A stretch of 64,000 nt of DNA from Treponema sp. CETP13. Lineage in GTDB: Bacteria > Spirochaetota > Spirochaetia > Treponematales > Treponemataceae. This document shows positions 26,761 through 37,169 of the stretch, piece after piece (position 1 is the stretch's first letter; each line of letters starts with the position of its first letter). The translations under genes and the position numbers were made by a program. Where the stretch lies: the NCBI GenBank assembly GCA_001885315.1, contig MLPZ01000003.1, positions 147,164 through 211,163 on the forward strand. Reading direction: 5' to 3'. The notes under the pieces were generated by a model. It worked only from the letters and a program-made list of their open reading frames with translations, was not told the origin of the DNA and searched no databases.

Positions 26761-28314
26761 TTAATTCCTTATGTTTTCAAACAATTTTTCTAATTTCTTA
26801 TGATCCTTTATACCAGGAGAACTTTCTACCCCGCTCGAAACATCTATTAGTTCTGGAGAGAACGTTGCTAGTACACTGCCAACGTTCTCTGGATTTATAC
26901 CCCCAGCAAGCCACAAAGGTGATTTTTTCTGAGCAATACTTACAAGCTCATTAGAGATTTGAACACCTGTGCCTCCATCTTTTCCTACTACATTTGCATC
27001 GATTAAAACCCGCGGCTGTCCAAAATTAAGAACTTTTTCTAAATTTGCTATATCATCTCTTGAGCCAATTTTTACTGCTTGATAATGCCAAAAATCCTGA
27101 GTTGCTATACCACTTGGAGAGCAATTATGAAACTGCACTGCATCTAAAATCCCAACAGTTGCTAAACCAATAGCAACTTGGCCTTCTGTAGAATTTTGGT
27201 CTGTAATTACTCCAACACACATTACTTGAGAATACTTTTCTCGCACTTTCTTGCAAATTGCTGTTATTGTTTTTTTATCTACATAGCGAGGACTTTTTTT
27301 TACAGATATAAAACCTAAAAAATCTGCTCCTAATTCGCACGCTTTAAGAGCATCTTTGACATTTGTAATTCCACATATTTTAACAAACGGAAGTGTTTTA
27401 TTTGGCTTAAGTGAACTTAACCGTATTTTTTCAATCTTATTATAGCTTCGCACTCCGAGCTCAAGCGCATATTGTTTCCACTTTATAGTATTAAGAAAAA
27501 CTTCTTTTGTGCCACCTGCTAAAAATGAGTCCACAAGAGAATGTGCTTTTTGAGGATTTTTTGAAGCAGCCTCTCCCACTAACATACCATAAAAGCCTAG
27601 ACTTCCTGCAAACCTTGCTCCCATTGGAGTATGGATTCCTGATTCAAATATCATTTTTTTTGGTAGCGCATCGCCATAAGTTAACGGCTTAAGTAAATCG
27701 ATCGCAAATGTCGCTAAATCTCGAGTATTTGTCCCTGCAACTACATTATCAAGACTTTTCCCTTTTTTTAACAATGCCTTTTCTACATCATGATATTTTC
27801 CAATATCTTCGTCAGTTCTTAGTTCTATAAGCATTCCAAGTCCAAGATCTGCACACCGCACTGCCATATCTATTAAACGCTCTGTTTCTAAAATACGTGC
27901 GATAAGCAATACCGCATCTGCTCCAACTTTGTATGAAGCATCAATTTCACTAATATCTGTCAAAAAATCTTTACGCAAGATTGCAGGTTTTTCACCCTTT
28001 TGACTATCTAAAACCCTTGCAACTTCGACTATATCTTGCAAACTACCTTTAAAATAATTATTTTCTGTAAGTATAGAAATCGCAGCTGCTCCGGCTTTTT
28101 GATACTCTATAGCAAGGGTACTCGGATCCAAAGAGGGAGCAATATCTCCCTTTGACGGAGAAGCTCTTTTTATCTCTAGAATAACTCCCTTCTCAGGCAA
28201 AAAAGGAGTAATTGAACGCTCCCGTTTTTTAGGAATAGTAAAACAAAAGTTTTTTTCTTTGTTTATTTTATCTAATTCTCGCTCTTTAATAATAGTTTGT
28301 AATATAGAATCCAC
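26761..28314 (-). CDS. trpCF: Bifunctional indole-3-glycerol-phosphate synthase / phosphoribosylanthranilate isomerase
   Basis: This single 517-residue polypeptide performs steps 3 and 4 of the pathway. The N-terminal TrpC barrel (about 1-265) has ILEIKRASPSKG, the catalytic-Lys segment PAILRKDFLTD and AGTNTRDL. The C-terminal TrpF barrel (about 310-517) has VKICGITNVKDA with the catalytic Cys, and DVSSGVESSPG near the end. The start is GTG with an AAGGA SD. The same fusion order is known in enterobacteria. It lies 11 bases downstream of trpGD. Confidence 0.96.
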   Translation of the reverse strand: MDSILQTIIKERELDKINKEKNFCFTIPKKRERSITPFLPEKGVILEIKRASPSKGDIAPSLDPSTLAIEYQKAGAAAISILTENNYFKGSLQDIVEVARVLDSQKGEKPAILRKDFLTDISEIDASYKVGADAVLLIARILETERLIDMAVRCADLGLGMLIELRTDEDIGKYHDVEKALLKKGKSLDNVVAGTNTRDLATFAIDLLKPLTYGDALPKKMIFESGIHTPMGARFAGSLGFYGMLVGEAASKNPQKAHSLVDSFLAGGTKEVFLNTIKWKQYALELGVRSYNKIEKIRLSSLKPNKTLPFVKICGITNVKDALKACELGADFLGFISVKKSPRYVDKKTITAICKKVREKYSQVMCVGVITDQNSTEGQVAIGLATVGILDAVQFHNCSPSGIATQDFWHYQAVKIGSRDDIANLEKVLNFGQPRVLIDANVVGKDGGTGVQISNELVSIAQKKSPLWLAGGINPENVGSVLATFSPELIDVSSGVESSPGIKDHKKLEKLFENIRN

Positions 28315-28325
28315 AATTCCAATCC

Positions 28326-29924
28326 TTAGGCAGCATTTGAAAGCTCGACAACTTGGTCAAGTTTTTTTTGAACAGCCCCCATTGCAAGAGCTTCTTTTGC
28401 GCGATTATAACCTTCTTTTATTGTTGCAACTTTTCCAGCGACACACATTGCAGCCCCTGCATTTAAACAAACTGCAGCTGTTACTGTTTTATTTGCTTTA
28501 CCAGCAAGAATTTGACGTGCAATTTTTGCATTATCATCACCAGTACCACCAGCTAAATCTTCTATTTTACAACCCGTAATTCCAAATTCAGCAGGATCTA
28601 TTTTGTACTGTGACTCCTTACCATTTTCATCGATTTCAAAGACAGAAGTTTTTGCACATGGAGAAATCTCGTCAAAACCATCCTCACTATGTACAACCAT
28701 TACGTGTTTTGGACCAAGCATTTTTGCAGCATGAGCATACAATTCTAAAAGAGACTCATCATATACCCCAAGCATTTGATAGGTAGCATTCGCAGGATTA
28801 GAAAGAGGTCCCATAAGGTTCATAATAGTTTTAATACCTAAAGCCCCACGAACAGGACCTGCAAAACGCATTGCAGCATGATAGATTGGCGCAAACAAAA
28901 ATGCAAAACCTGTCTTTTCTACCAATTTGGCAGATTTTTCTGGACTTACATCTATTTTTATTCCTAACGCTGTATAAAAGTTTGCAGCACCACTTTTTGA
29001 AGACACCGCACGATTACCATGTTTTGCCATTGGAACACCACAACTAGCTGCTACTAAAGCTGACATTGAGCTAATATTAAAACTTCCTTTACCATCTCCT
29101 CCTGTTCCAACAATTTCACATACCTCATTGTTAGAAAGAGGGAGAGTAACTTTTTTGCTATTAAGAACTTTTGCACAAGCAGCAACTTCTTGTGAAGTAT
29201 ACCCTTTTACTGCAAGCGCACTTAAAATAGCAGCTGATTTTCGCTCGTCCAGACAACCTTCGGTTAAATCTTCCATAAACATAGCAGCTTGCTCGGCACT
29301 TAAATCTTTTTTTGCACAAATTGTATTAAGAGTTTCTGATACATCTAACGGTTTTACCCTATAATTTAGAAAAGCTGTAAAAAATTGTTTTTCATATTCT
29401 GAAGCAACTGATTCTGGATGAAATTGAACCCCTTCAATCGGCATTGTTTTATGTCGAACGCCCATTACATCACCATCTGCACTTCTTGCAGTCACTTCAA
29501 AATCTTTTGGAAGTGTTGCCTCATCGACAACTAAACTATGATATCGAGTAAAAGTAGCCTCTTTTCCAATAAGTCTAAAAAGCCCTTTTCCATCTAGCGC
29601 TATTTTTTGAGCTTGTCCATGACAAATATCCTTTGCTTGCACAATTTTTGCACCAAACGCCTGGCAAATACATTGATGGCCAAGACAAACACCCATTATT
29701 GGTATTTTTCCTGCAAAATATTTAATTGCCTCTAAAGATACACCAGCATCTTCTGGGCGTCCCGCTCCTGGAGATACAATAAGCCTACTAGGGTTAAGAG
29801 CCTCTAAATCTTTTACAGAAACTTCTTTGCTTCTAATAGTTTTAATTTCTTCGCTAGTGTATTTCGATAAGGCTTGAACTACATTAAAAGTAAAAGAATC
29901 GTAATTGTCTAATAAAATAATCAT
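28326..29924 (-). CDS. trpGD: Bifunctional anthranilate synthase glutaminase / anthranilate phosphoribosyltransferase
   Basis: In this 532-residue fusion, residues 1-190 are the TrpG class I glutamine amidotransferase: GVCLGHQ with nucleophile C80, the oxyanion region SPGAGRPEDAG, and the His/Glu of GVQFHPES. Residues about 200-530 are TrpD: GTGGDGKGSFNIS binds PRPP, and KHGNRAVSSKSGAAN follows. It supplies ammonia to TrpE and then attaches phosphoribose to anthranilate. SD AAGGAG. The same G-D fusion exists in E. coli. Confidence 0.97.
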   Translation of the reverse strand: MIILLDNYDSFTFNVVQALSKYTSEEIKTIRSKEVSVKDLEALNPSRLIVSPGAGRPEDAGVSLEAIKYFAGKIPIMGVCLGHQCICQAFGAKIVQAKDICHGQAQKIALDGKGLFRLIGKEATFTRYHSLVVDEATLPKDFEVTARSADGDVMGVRHKTMPIEGVQFHPESVASEYEKQFFTAFLNYRVKPLDVSETLNTICAKKDLSAEQAAMFMEDLTEGCLDERKSAAILSALAVKGYTSQEVAACAKVLNSKKVTLPLSNNEVCEIVGTGGDGKGSFNISSMSALVAASCGVPMAKHGNRAVSSKSGAANFYTALGIKIDVSPEKSAKLVEKTGFAFLFAPIYHAAMRFAGPVRGALGIKTIMNLMGPLSNPANATYQMLGVYDESLLELYAHAAKMLGPKHVMVVHSEDGFDEISPCAKTSVFEIDENGKESQYKIDPAEFGITGCKIEDLAGGTGDDNAKIARQILAGKANKTVTAAVCLNAGAAMCVAGKVATIKEGYNRAKEALAMGAVQKKLDQVVELSNAA

Positions 29925-29942
29925 ATATATTTCTCCTTTTTT

Positions 29943-31394
29943 CTATTTACTTAAAAAAATTGTTTTCATTGCATCTATTTTTTCACACGTCTCGATCCAC
30001 TCTCTCTCTGGGATACTTGCATGAGTTATGCCACCTCCAGCTTGTAAGGTCCAAACATTTTTTTGTTTAAGAGCACATCTAATTGCAATGCAAAAATCTA
30101 AGTCCCCATCTACAGAAAGGTATCCAACAGAACCTGCATAAAAATTCCGCTTTTCTTTTTCTAAACCAGAAAGAATTTCAATTGCACTTATCTTTGGCGC
30201 ACCACTCACCGTTCCAGCAGGAAAAGACGATCTAAGTATTTTAACTGCAACATCTGTGTCAGAGGGAACCGTTTTACCCGTAACTTCAGATACTAGATGA
30301 ATTACAGTGCTATATTTTTCGCAAACCATAAGCTTAGTCACTTTTATAGATCCAGAGTCACAAACTCGGCCTAAATCATTTCGCGCTAAGTCTACAAGCA
30401 TAAGATGTTCTGCTTTTTCTTTTGGATCATTAATAAGTTCAGTACTTAAAGCTTCATCTTCTGCAAGATTTTTCCCACGGCGCCGAGTTCCTGCAATAGG
30501 GTGAATTGTTGCTACACCTTTTCGAACACGTACAAGACTTTCTGGGGAAGCTCCTACTAACTGAAAATCATCAAAATCTAAATAAAACATGTATGGGGAT
30601 GGATTTTTTTGACGTAAGCGCCGATATACTTCAAGAGCTGAAGTAGAATCTTTTATTTGCAACCGACGAGAAGGAACTGCTTGTATTATGTCCCCGGCTA
30701 TAATGTGTTTTTGAAGTTTAACTACTTTTTCTACATACTCATCATGTGTTTTTTGAATATCTGTAATTACTTCTATTTCTGAATTAGTACTTTTCTTTGG
30801 TTCACTTAAATAAGTAAAATCTAAATCAGAAATACGTTTTTGGATATTTTCTATTGCATTCTCTAAATCAATCTTGCTTTCTTTATAATTAAGGGCGACC
30901 AAGTACATCATTTCCGTGAAATGATCAAAAATAATATACATATGTCCAATGATAAAACAACCTTCTGGTATTGCAAGATTATCTTTTTGATCACTCAGCA
31001 TTATCGTATCGCAACGGGCACAAAACTCGTAACCCAAATAACCAAGACCAGCTCCCGGTAACGGTAAATATTTTGATTGCATTTTCCCATTACTCTTTTT
31101 ATCTGCATTTATAAGTACACTTTTATGTTGTTTTGCTATGGCAGCCAAATTATCAAGAATATCACCTTCTAGTTTTGTCTCTACTTGTCGTCCATCTTCT
31201 ACACTAATTCGAACAGCTCCATAACTTTTTTGAACAATTCTAAAAGCTTCATCAATCATCAAAATAGAGTACCGATCTTTACCAGCCGAAAAAGAAGCTG
31301 ATTCTAAAACGGCTTTGGCTTGTAATTTTTTTGCTAACAAAAAAGGAGTAAATCGATCTCCCGAAATTTTTTTAATTATAGACTTTACTGGCAT
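29943..31394 (-). CDS. trpE: Anthranilate synthase component I
   Basis: The 483-residue chorismate-binding enzyme has the conserved C-terminal block: IPSRRLQ-like entry (AVPSRRLQI), GASPESLVR, PIAGTRRRG, DLARNDLGRV, SSFPAGTVSGAPK and AGGGITHAS. It converts chorismate to anthranilate with TrpG. The feedback-inhibition motif LLES is not obvious at the N-terminus, where AVLESASFSAG occupies the corresponding place. It is first in the operon, with SD GAGGA. The promoter overlaps two palindromic operator candidates, so expression is probably tryptophan-repressed. Confidence 0.95.
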   Translation of the reverse strand: MPVKSIIKKISGDRFTPFLLAKKLQAKAVLESASFSAGKDRYSILMIDEAFRIVQKSYGAVRISVEDGRQVETKLEGDILDNLAAIAKQHKSVLINADKKSNGKMQSKYLPLPGAGLGYLGYEFCARCDTIMLSDQKDNLAIPEGCFIIGHMYIIFDHFTEMMYLVALNYKESKIDLENAIENIQKRISDLDFTYLSEPKKSTNSEIEVITDIQKTHDEYVEKVVKLQKHIIAGDIIQAVPSRRLQIKDSTSALEVYRRLRQKNPSPYMFYLDFDDFQLVGASPESLVRVRKGVATIHPIAGTRRRGKNLAEDEALSTELINDPKEKAEHLMLVDLARNDLGRVCDSGSIKVTKLMVCEKYSTVIHLVSEVTGKTVPSDTDVAVKILRSSFPAGTVSGAPKISAIEILSGLEKEKRNFYAGSVGYLSVDGDLDFCIAIRCALKQKNVWTLQAGGGITHASIPEREWIETCEKIDAMKTIFLSK

Positions 31395-31435
31395 TAGTAT
31401 TCCTCATCTTTAAATCGGTGTTTTCACATATTACC

Positions 31436-31455
31436 TGTTACTATAAACAGTAACA
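31436..31455. promoter_or_regulatory. Candidate trp operator 1
   Basis: TGTTACT-N6-AGTAACA is a 20-bp palindrome lying at roughly +9 to +28 of the predicted trpE transcript. It is identical in its arms to operator 2, centred 31 bp away, about three helical turns. Confidence 0.75.
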
Positions 31456-31466
31456 AATAACCATAC

Positions 31467-31486
31467 TGTTACTTTACACAGTAACA
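31467..31486. promoter_or_regulatory. Candidate trp operator 2, overlapping the trpE promoter
   Basis: A second TGTTACT-N6-AGTAACA palindrome covers the spacer and -10 box of the trpE promoter, the position expected for a repressor site. Confidence 0.78.
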
Positions 31487-31499
31487 TTGTTTCTGTCAA
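31471..31499 (-). promoter_or_regulatory. Promoter of the trp operon
   Basis: On the minus strand TTGACA (31499-31494), a 17-base spacer and TAAAGT (31476-31471). The start is expected near 31464. Confidence 0.65.
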
Positions 31500-31574
31500 T
31501 AGAAACTGCATTTTTTTATGACTTTTTTTTAACTTTGTGTTAAGCTGAATGAATTACAAATGTAAGGAGTCAGA

Positions 31575-33164
31575 ATGAAAAAAAGAGCATTGATAAGTGT
31601 TTTTGTAAAAGATGGAATTCTGGAATTAGCCCAATATTTAAAAAGTACAGATTGGGAAATTCTTTCAACAGGTGGAACAGCCAAATATTTATCTGAAAAT
31701 AACATTGAAGTCACAGATGTAAGCTCTGTAACTGGTTTTCCAGAGTGTTTAGATGGCCGTGTAAAAACCTTACATCCTAAAATCCACGCAGGTCTACTTG
31801 CTCGTCGCGATGATAAAAATCATATGCAACAACTAAAGGATCTTGATGTAACGCCTATCGATTTAGTTTGTGTTAACTTGTATCCATTCTTTGAAAAAGT
31901 TCAAGCTGGACTTTCTTTTCCTGAAACGGTTGAATTCATCGACATTGGTGGACCAACAATGCTTCGATCTGCAGCTAAAAACTTTAAAGATGTTATTGTA
32001 ATCACAGAACCAGAAGACTATTCTACTATTATTACTGACATGAAAGCAGGTGAAATATCTTACGATCGCCGACGAGAATTAGCTGGAAAAGTTTTTAACT
32101 TAACATCTGCTTATGATGCAGCAGTGTCCCGTTTTATGCTGAGCAACAAATCAGAAGAACTTCCTAAATATTATGATATGCCACTTATAAAATCACAAGA
32201 ACTTCGATATGGAGAAAATTCACACCAAAAAGCTGCATTGTATCTTACTCCTGACCACAAAGGTGCTTTTGGAGGAATGAAACAACTTCATGGAAAAGCT
32301 TTGTCGTATAATAACATGAGAGATCTTGATATCGCATGGAAAGGCGTTTGTGCTTTTAACAAATTTGTTAAAAATGCAAAACCAGTTGGTGGAGTTTCTT
32401 TTGGAGATTGTTCAAAAAGTATTTTTACTATTGCATTAAAACACAATACTCCTTGTGGAGCCGCACTTGGGAAAACTCCTTTTGAAAGCTACAAGCGAGC
32501 ATTTGATTGCGATCCAGTTTCTATTTTTGGAGGCATTGTTGGATCTAGTACAATTATTGACGAAGAAGCAGCAATAGAAATGAAAAAATGCTTTTTAGAA
32601 GTCATCGTAGCCCCTGGCTTTACAGATGGAGCATTAAAAGTTCTCGAAACCAAAAAAAATCTACGTCTTGTAACAGCAGAAATCACAACAGATGAAAAAT
32701 GGGATTGCACTTCAGTTGACGGTGGTCTACTTGTGCAAAATAGAGATAATCAATTATTTGATAAATGGGAAGTTGTTACAAAAGCACAGCCAACCCAAAC
32801 TCAAATTGAAGAGATGGCTTTTGGTATGACCCTTGCAATGTTTGTAAAGTCTAACGCTTGCCTTGTTATAAAAGATAAAGCTGCAGTTGGAATCGGCTGT
32901 GGACAAACCAGTCGGATTTGGGCAGCTGAACAGGCCTTAGAGCGAGCAAAAAAAATAACAGAAGGTCTAGGCGTTAACAATGCAGAAGTTCTTATTTCAG
33001 ATGCTTTTTTCCCATTCGACGATAGTGTTAGAAAAGCAGCTGAATATGGTATAAAAGCTATTATTCAACCAGGTGGATCGATTCGTGATAATGAATCTAT
33101 AACAGCTTGTGACGAATTAGGTATAGCAATGGTCTTTACTGGCATTCGCCATTTTAAACACTAG
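31575..33164 (+). CDS. purH: Bifunctional AICAR formyltransferase / IMP cyclohydrolase
   Basis: The 529-residue enzyme catalyses the last two steps to IMP. The N-terminal MGS-like cyclohydrolase domain (about 1-190) has STGGTAKYL, GRVKTLHPKIHAGLLARR and FIDIGGPTMLRSAAKN. The C-terminal transformylase has LRYGENSHQKAALY and the catalytic KHNTPCG, with FFPFDDSVR near the end. SD AAGGAG. It is divergent from trpE across a 180-base region holding the trp operators, so those sites could also influence purH. mraY follows after 12 bases. Confidence 0.97.
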   Translation: MKKRALISVFVKDGILELAQYLKSTDWEILSTGGTAKYLSENNIEVTDVSSVTGFPECLDGRVKTLHPKIHAGLLARRDDKNHMQQLKDLDVTPIDLVCVNLYPFFEKVQAGLSFPETVEFIDIGGPTMLRSAAKNFKDVIVITEPEDYSTIITDMKAGEISYDRRRELAGKVFNLTSAYDAAVSRFMLSNKSEELPKYYDMPLIKSQELRYGENSHQKAALYLTPDHKGAFGGMKQLHGKALSYNNMRDLDIAWKGVCAFNKFVKNAKPVGGVSFGDCSKSIFTIALKHNTPCGAALGKTPFESYKRAFDCDPVSIFGGIVGSSTIIDEEAAIEMKKCFLEVIVAPGFTDGALKVLETKKNLRLVTAEITTDEKWDCTSVDGGLLVQNRDNQLFDKWEVVTKAQPTQTQIEEMAFGMTLAMFVKSNACLVIKDKAAVGIGCGQTSRIWAAEQALERAKKITEGLGVNNAEVLISDAFFPFDDSVRKAAEYGIKAIIQPGGSIRDNESITACDELGIAMVFTGIRHFKH

Positions 33165-33176
33165 GATATAAAAAAA

Positions 33177-34247
33177 ATGATTTATAGATTGGCTGAATAT
33201 TTACGATCGATTTATGGGCCCGCACGACTTTTACAGTCATATGGTGTGCTTGTTATTATTGCAATATGTGTAGGATTTTTAATTACAGTTTTATTATTAC
33301 CAAAGTTTTATAACATACTTCCTCATGACAGAGGTCGAGAGTTTTCATTGGGAAAAGAAGCTGGGCGAGGAAAACCAACGGGAAGTGGCCTTGTTTTTAT
33401 TACTATTTTTGTTCTGCTTGCTTTTTTAATTGCACCAGTAAATATCTGTCAATCTATTATCATTATTCTTACATGGCTAATGATGTTAACAGGATATCTT
33501 GATGACAGAAGCAAAAATGGATGGGGAGAATATAGAAAGGGTTGTTTAGATTTAATACTATCAATTGCAGCTTCTGTAACTTTGTATTATTTACAACCAT
33601 CTTTCTTAGCAACAGGCAAAGTTTATTTTTGGTTACCATTTTTATCAAATCAAATAATAATTGCACCATGGGTTTATATTCTTGTAGGAACAATCTTAAT
33701 CTGGATCTCTATAAATACGACAAACTGCACGGACGGAGTTGATGGTCTTTCTAGCACACTTGTTCTAATTGCCTTATTAACTCTTGGTGGAGTTTTTTAT
33801 TTTGTATTAGGTCATGTCGAAATTTCAGAGTATTTATTAATTCCATCATTATCGACAGGCGCATTATGGGGTGTAATTACATTTGCTCTTGCAGGAACTC
33901 TTATGGGATATCTCTGGCACAATGCATTTCCAAGTAAAGTTATGATGGGAGATGCAGGGAGCAGAGCTCTTGGATTTTATATTGGTGTTGCAGTAATGGT
34001 TACTGGAAATCCGTTTATCATTTTAGCAACATCATTAGTAATTTTCTTAAACGGTGGAATGGGACTTTTAAAAATTGCATTATTGCGTTTTTTGCATATA
34101 AAGATTTTTTCAGAAGTTAGATTTCCTCTTCATGATCATTTTAGAAAAAATCATGATTGGTCACCCACCCAAATATTAATTAAGTTTATGATAATTCAAT
34201 TATTATCTACTGTTGCTATCTTAGGAATTCTCTTCAAAGTTAGATAA
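33177..34247 (+). CDS. mraY: Phospho-N-acetylmuramoyl-pentapeptide-transferase
   Basis: The 356-residue enzyme has about ten membrane segments and makes lipid I of peptidoglycan synthesis from UDP-MurNAc-pentapeptide and undecaprenyl phosphate. MraY motifs present are GYLDDRSKNGWGEYRKG, NTTNCTDGVDGLS (catalytic Asp region), GDAGSRALGF and the His-rich FPLHDHFRKNHDW. The last is the form that separates MraY from WecA-type transferases. It is cotranscribed with purH rather than placed in a mur/fts cluster, which is unusual. A strong terminator follows. Confidence 0.93.
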   Translation: MIYRLAEYLRSIYGPARLLQSYGVLVIIAICVGFLITVLLLPKFYNILPHDRGREFSLGKEAGRGKPTGSGLVFITIFVLLAFLIAPVNICQSIIIILTWLMMLTGYLDDRSKNGWGEYRKGCLDLILSIAASVTLYYLQPSFLATGKVYFWLPFLSNQIIIAPWVYILVGTILIWISINTTNCTDGVDGLSSTLVLIALLTLGGVFYFVLGHVEISEYLLIPSLSTGALWGVITFALAGTLMGYLWHNAFPSKVMMGDAGSRALGFYIGVAVMVTGNPFIILATSLVIFLNGGMGLLKIALLRFLHIKIFSEVRFPLHDHFRKNHDWSPTQILIKFMIIQLLSTVAILGILFKVR

Positions 34248-34257
34248 CATTTTACAC

Positions 34258-34295
34258 ATAAAAAAAGATGGTGCACAATGAACCATCTTTTTTTA
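34258..34295 (+). terminator. Terminator after purH-mraY
   Basis: AAAAAAGATGGT pairs with ACCATCTTTTTT around a 9-base loop. It is symmetric, so it can also serve trxA on the other strand. Confidence 0.9.
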
Positions 34296-34325
34296 TGAAA
34301 GAGCATTAATAAAGGTTTTTTATTC

Positions 34326-34634
34326 CTATTTTAACAGTTCTAGGATATCTTCTTTAGGTCGAGCTCCAACTGACTGTTTACTAACTTTCCCGTTTTTGAA
34401 AACGATTAATGCTGGAATACTCATAATTCCATATTGTTGGGCTAATTCACCTTGCTCATCTACATTTACTTTCCCAGCTTTAATTTCGCTATGTTCGTCT
34501 GCAATTTCATCGACAAGTGGAGAAACCATTCTACATGGTCCACACCAAGGTGCCCAAAAGTCGACGAGGACTGGTTTATCTGATTTTAGTACTTCTGCTT
34601 CAAAATTGTCTTTGGTTACTGTTATTGCTGCCAT
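34326..34634 (-). CDS. trxA: Thioredoxin
   Basis: The 102-residue protein has the classical thioredoxin fold and active site WCGPC (C31, C34), the cis-proline SIPALIVFKNG near residue 75, and the buried Asp of LVDFWAPW. It reduces protein disulfides in the cytosol. No signal peptide is present. SD AGGAG. A single gene; no thioredoxin reductase lies nearby. A perfect 14-bp palindrome is 86 bases upstream. Confidence 0.97.
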   Translation of the reverse strand: MAAITVTKDNFEAEVLKSDKPVLVDFWAPWCGPCRMVSPLVDEIADEHSEIKAGKVNVDEQGELAQQYGIMSIPALIVFKNGKVSKQSVGARPKEDILELLK

Positions 34635-34719
34635 GATATTCTCCTATAAATATAACAAATATTTTCTTATAATTGAAATGAACAGATTTTTTTTATATCT
34701 CCTTATTTCAATTCCTTAC

Positions 34720-34733
34720 GTATATTAATATAC
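34720..34733. promoter_or_regulatory. Perfect palindrome upstream of trxA
   Basis: GTATATTAATATAC reads the same on both strands and is followed by a partly overlapping TATACAGTATAC. It could be an operator, but AT-rich palindromes arise easily by chance. Confidence 0.3.
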
Positions 34734-34778
34734 AGTATACCAAGAAAAACTACTGTGAGAAAGTCACGTTAAAAGGGT

Positions 34779-35909
34779 TTACTTTACACTAACCCAACAC
34801 ATAATAGGCAAATGATCACTTAATCCGGTTCCATCGCAAATATCATATCGAGCAGGAACTTCATCACAAGTAAGCTCTCCATCAGTTAGTGGTTCAAAAG
34901 AGCTAAGCAATAGATCTTGACTGGTAAAAAAGTGATCTATTTTTTCCCAGTTACCATCAAAATAATACGAGCCATCAGAGAAGTCTTTATTCCATGGAGA
35001 ATAAACAGAAACATTCTCAAAAGTCCCATGTAAAACTACCTTTGTATTTTGACCTTCTAAACAATGCCAAGATTCTTCTCGAGTATCAAACTCTTCTAGC
35101 TTTTGATTAAAATCACCACAAATTAAATATCTTTGACAAAGATTCGTTTTTTGTGCAGCTAATATACTATCTGCAAGTAATCGTTCTTGCAATTGACGCC
35201 AAATAGTAGTTTCGCCGTTATCATCACCTGCTTTAGATTTCCAATGACAGACAAATAGGTCTAATGGATTTTCTACACACACAGTAACTTCTAATAAAGG
35301 ACGCATAGAAGGAGGATTTGCAAAAAAATTATCCCAGAAATCTGTCGTAACATCTACATTTATTAAACTATCCAGCATGTACGCAGAGCGATAATCAATC
35401 TGATGTAATTGCATATCTAAAAGTTCATATCTAGAAAGAACTGCTATTCCAAGTGCAGAACCTTCTGAATTTCCAAAGCATGCATATTTCCATGGATTTT
35501 TATAACAGTTTAGAGCAGGCAAATTATTAGATATATCTTGTAATATATTTGCATTTTCTATTTCTTCAAAAACATAGACATCGGCATCTTCGTCTACAAT
35601 AAAAGTACATAATTTTTCTAAGCGACTTTTGTAATGCTCTTCATCCCAATAACTGTGTGTACCAATAAACTCAGAATATTCCGTACCACATGTTTTTGCG
35701 TCAAAAAAAGTTTGCAAATTCCAATTGATTACTTTTATAAAATTTCCAGTTTTACGCTCTTCTATTCCTGTGTTTGTATCAGAATCAAAAGAACAACTAC
35801 AACAACTAAAAATTAAAGCTGAAAAACATACAATAATCATAATAATTATTATATGAGTTTCAGCTTGTAATACAGAAAAACAAGAAATAGATTGTATGTG
35901 TTTTTTCAT
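34779..35909 (-). CDS. Secreted lipoprotein of the endonuclease/exonuclease/phosphatase family
   Basis: The 376-residue protein has a hydrophobic stretch (about 18-34) ending in a lipobox-like IFSC (Cys36), so it is probably a lipoprotein exposed outside the inner membrane. The EEP-fold motifs follow: VINWNLQTFFDA, EEIENANIL (metal-binding Glu), CHWKSK, CGDFNQKLEEFD and SDHLPIMCWV at the end. It may be a nuclease or phosphoesterase used for nutrient scavenging; the substrate cannot be told. The SD AGGAG supports this start although the N-region before the hydrophobic stretch is long. No operon partners. Confidence 0.87.
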   Translation of the reverse strand: MKKHIQSISCFSVLQAETHIIIIMIIVCFSALIFSCCSCSFDSDTNTGIEERKTGNFIKVINWNLQTFFDAKTCGTEYSEFIGTHSYWDEEHYKSRLEKLCTFIVDEDADVYVFEEIENANILQDISNNLPALNCYKNPWKYACFGNSEGSALGIAVLSRYELLDMQLHQIDYRSAYMLDSLINVDVTTDFWDNFFANPPSMRPLLEVTVCVENPLDLFVCHWKSKAGDDNGETTIWRQLQERLLADSILAAQKTNLCQRYLICGDFNQKLEEFDTREESWHCLEGQNTKVVLHGTFENVSVYSPWNKDFSDGSYYFDGNWEKIDHFFTSQDLLLSSFEPLTDGELTCDEVPARYDICDGTGLSDHLPIMCWVSVK

Positions 35910-35960
35910 GCAAAGCTCCTACAACATAAATATTGCTAGAGCAAAACAAAAAAACGTATC

Positions 35961-37067
<1,107 letters not shown>

Positions 37068-37095
37068 AACGGGCTCCTCTCTTTATATAATAAAC

Positions 37096-37123
37096 TAAAA
37101 AACCGTAAGCATAACTCACGGTT
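37096..37123 (-). terminator. Terminator after the Na/Pi symporter gene
   Basis: On the minus strand AACCGTGAG pairs with CTTACGGTT (one G-T wobble), with a 5-base loop and a run of T. It separates this gene from ychF. Confidence 0.85.
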
Positions 37124-37169
37124 AGTTAAAACAGTTTACAGACTTTTACATGGTTTTGCAATGAAAAAC

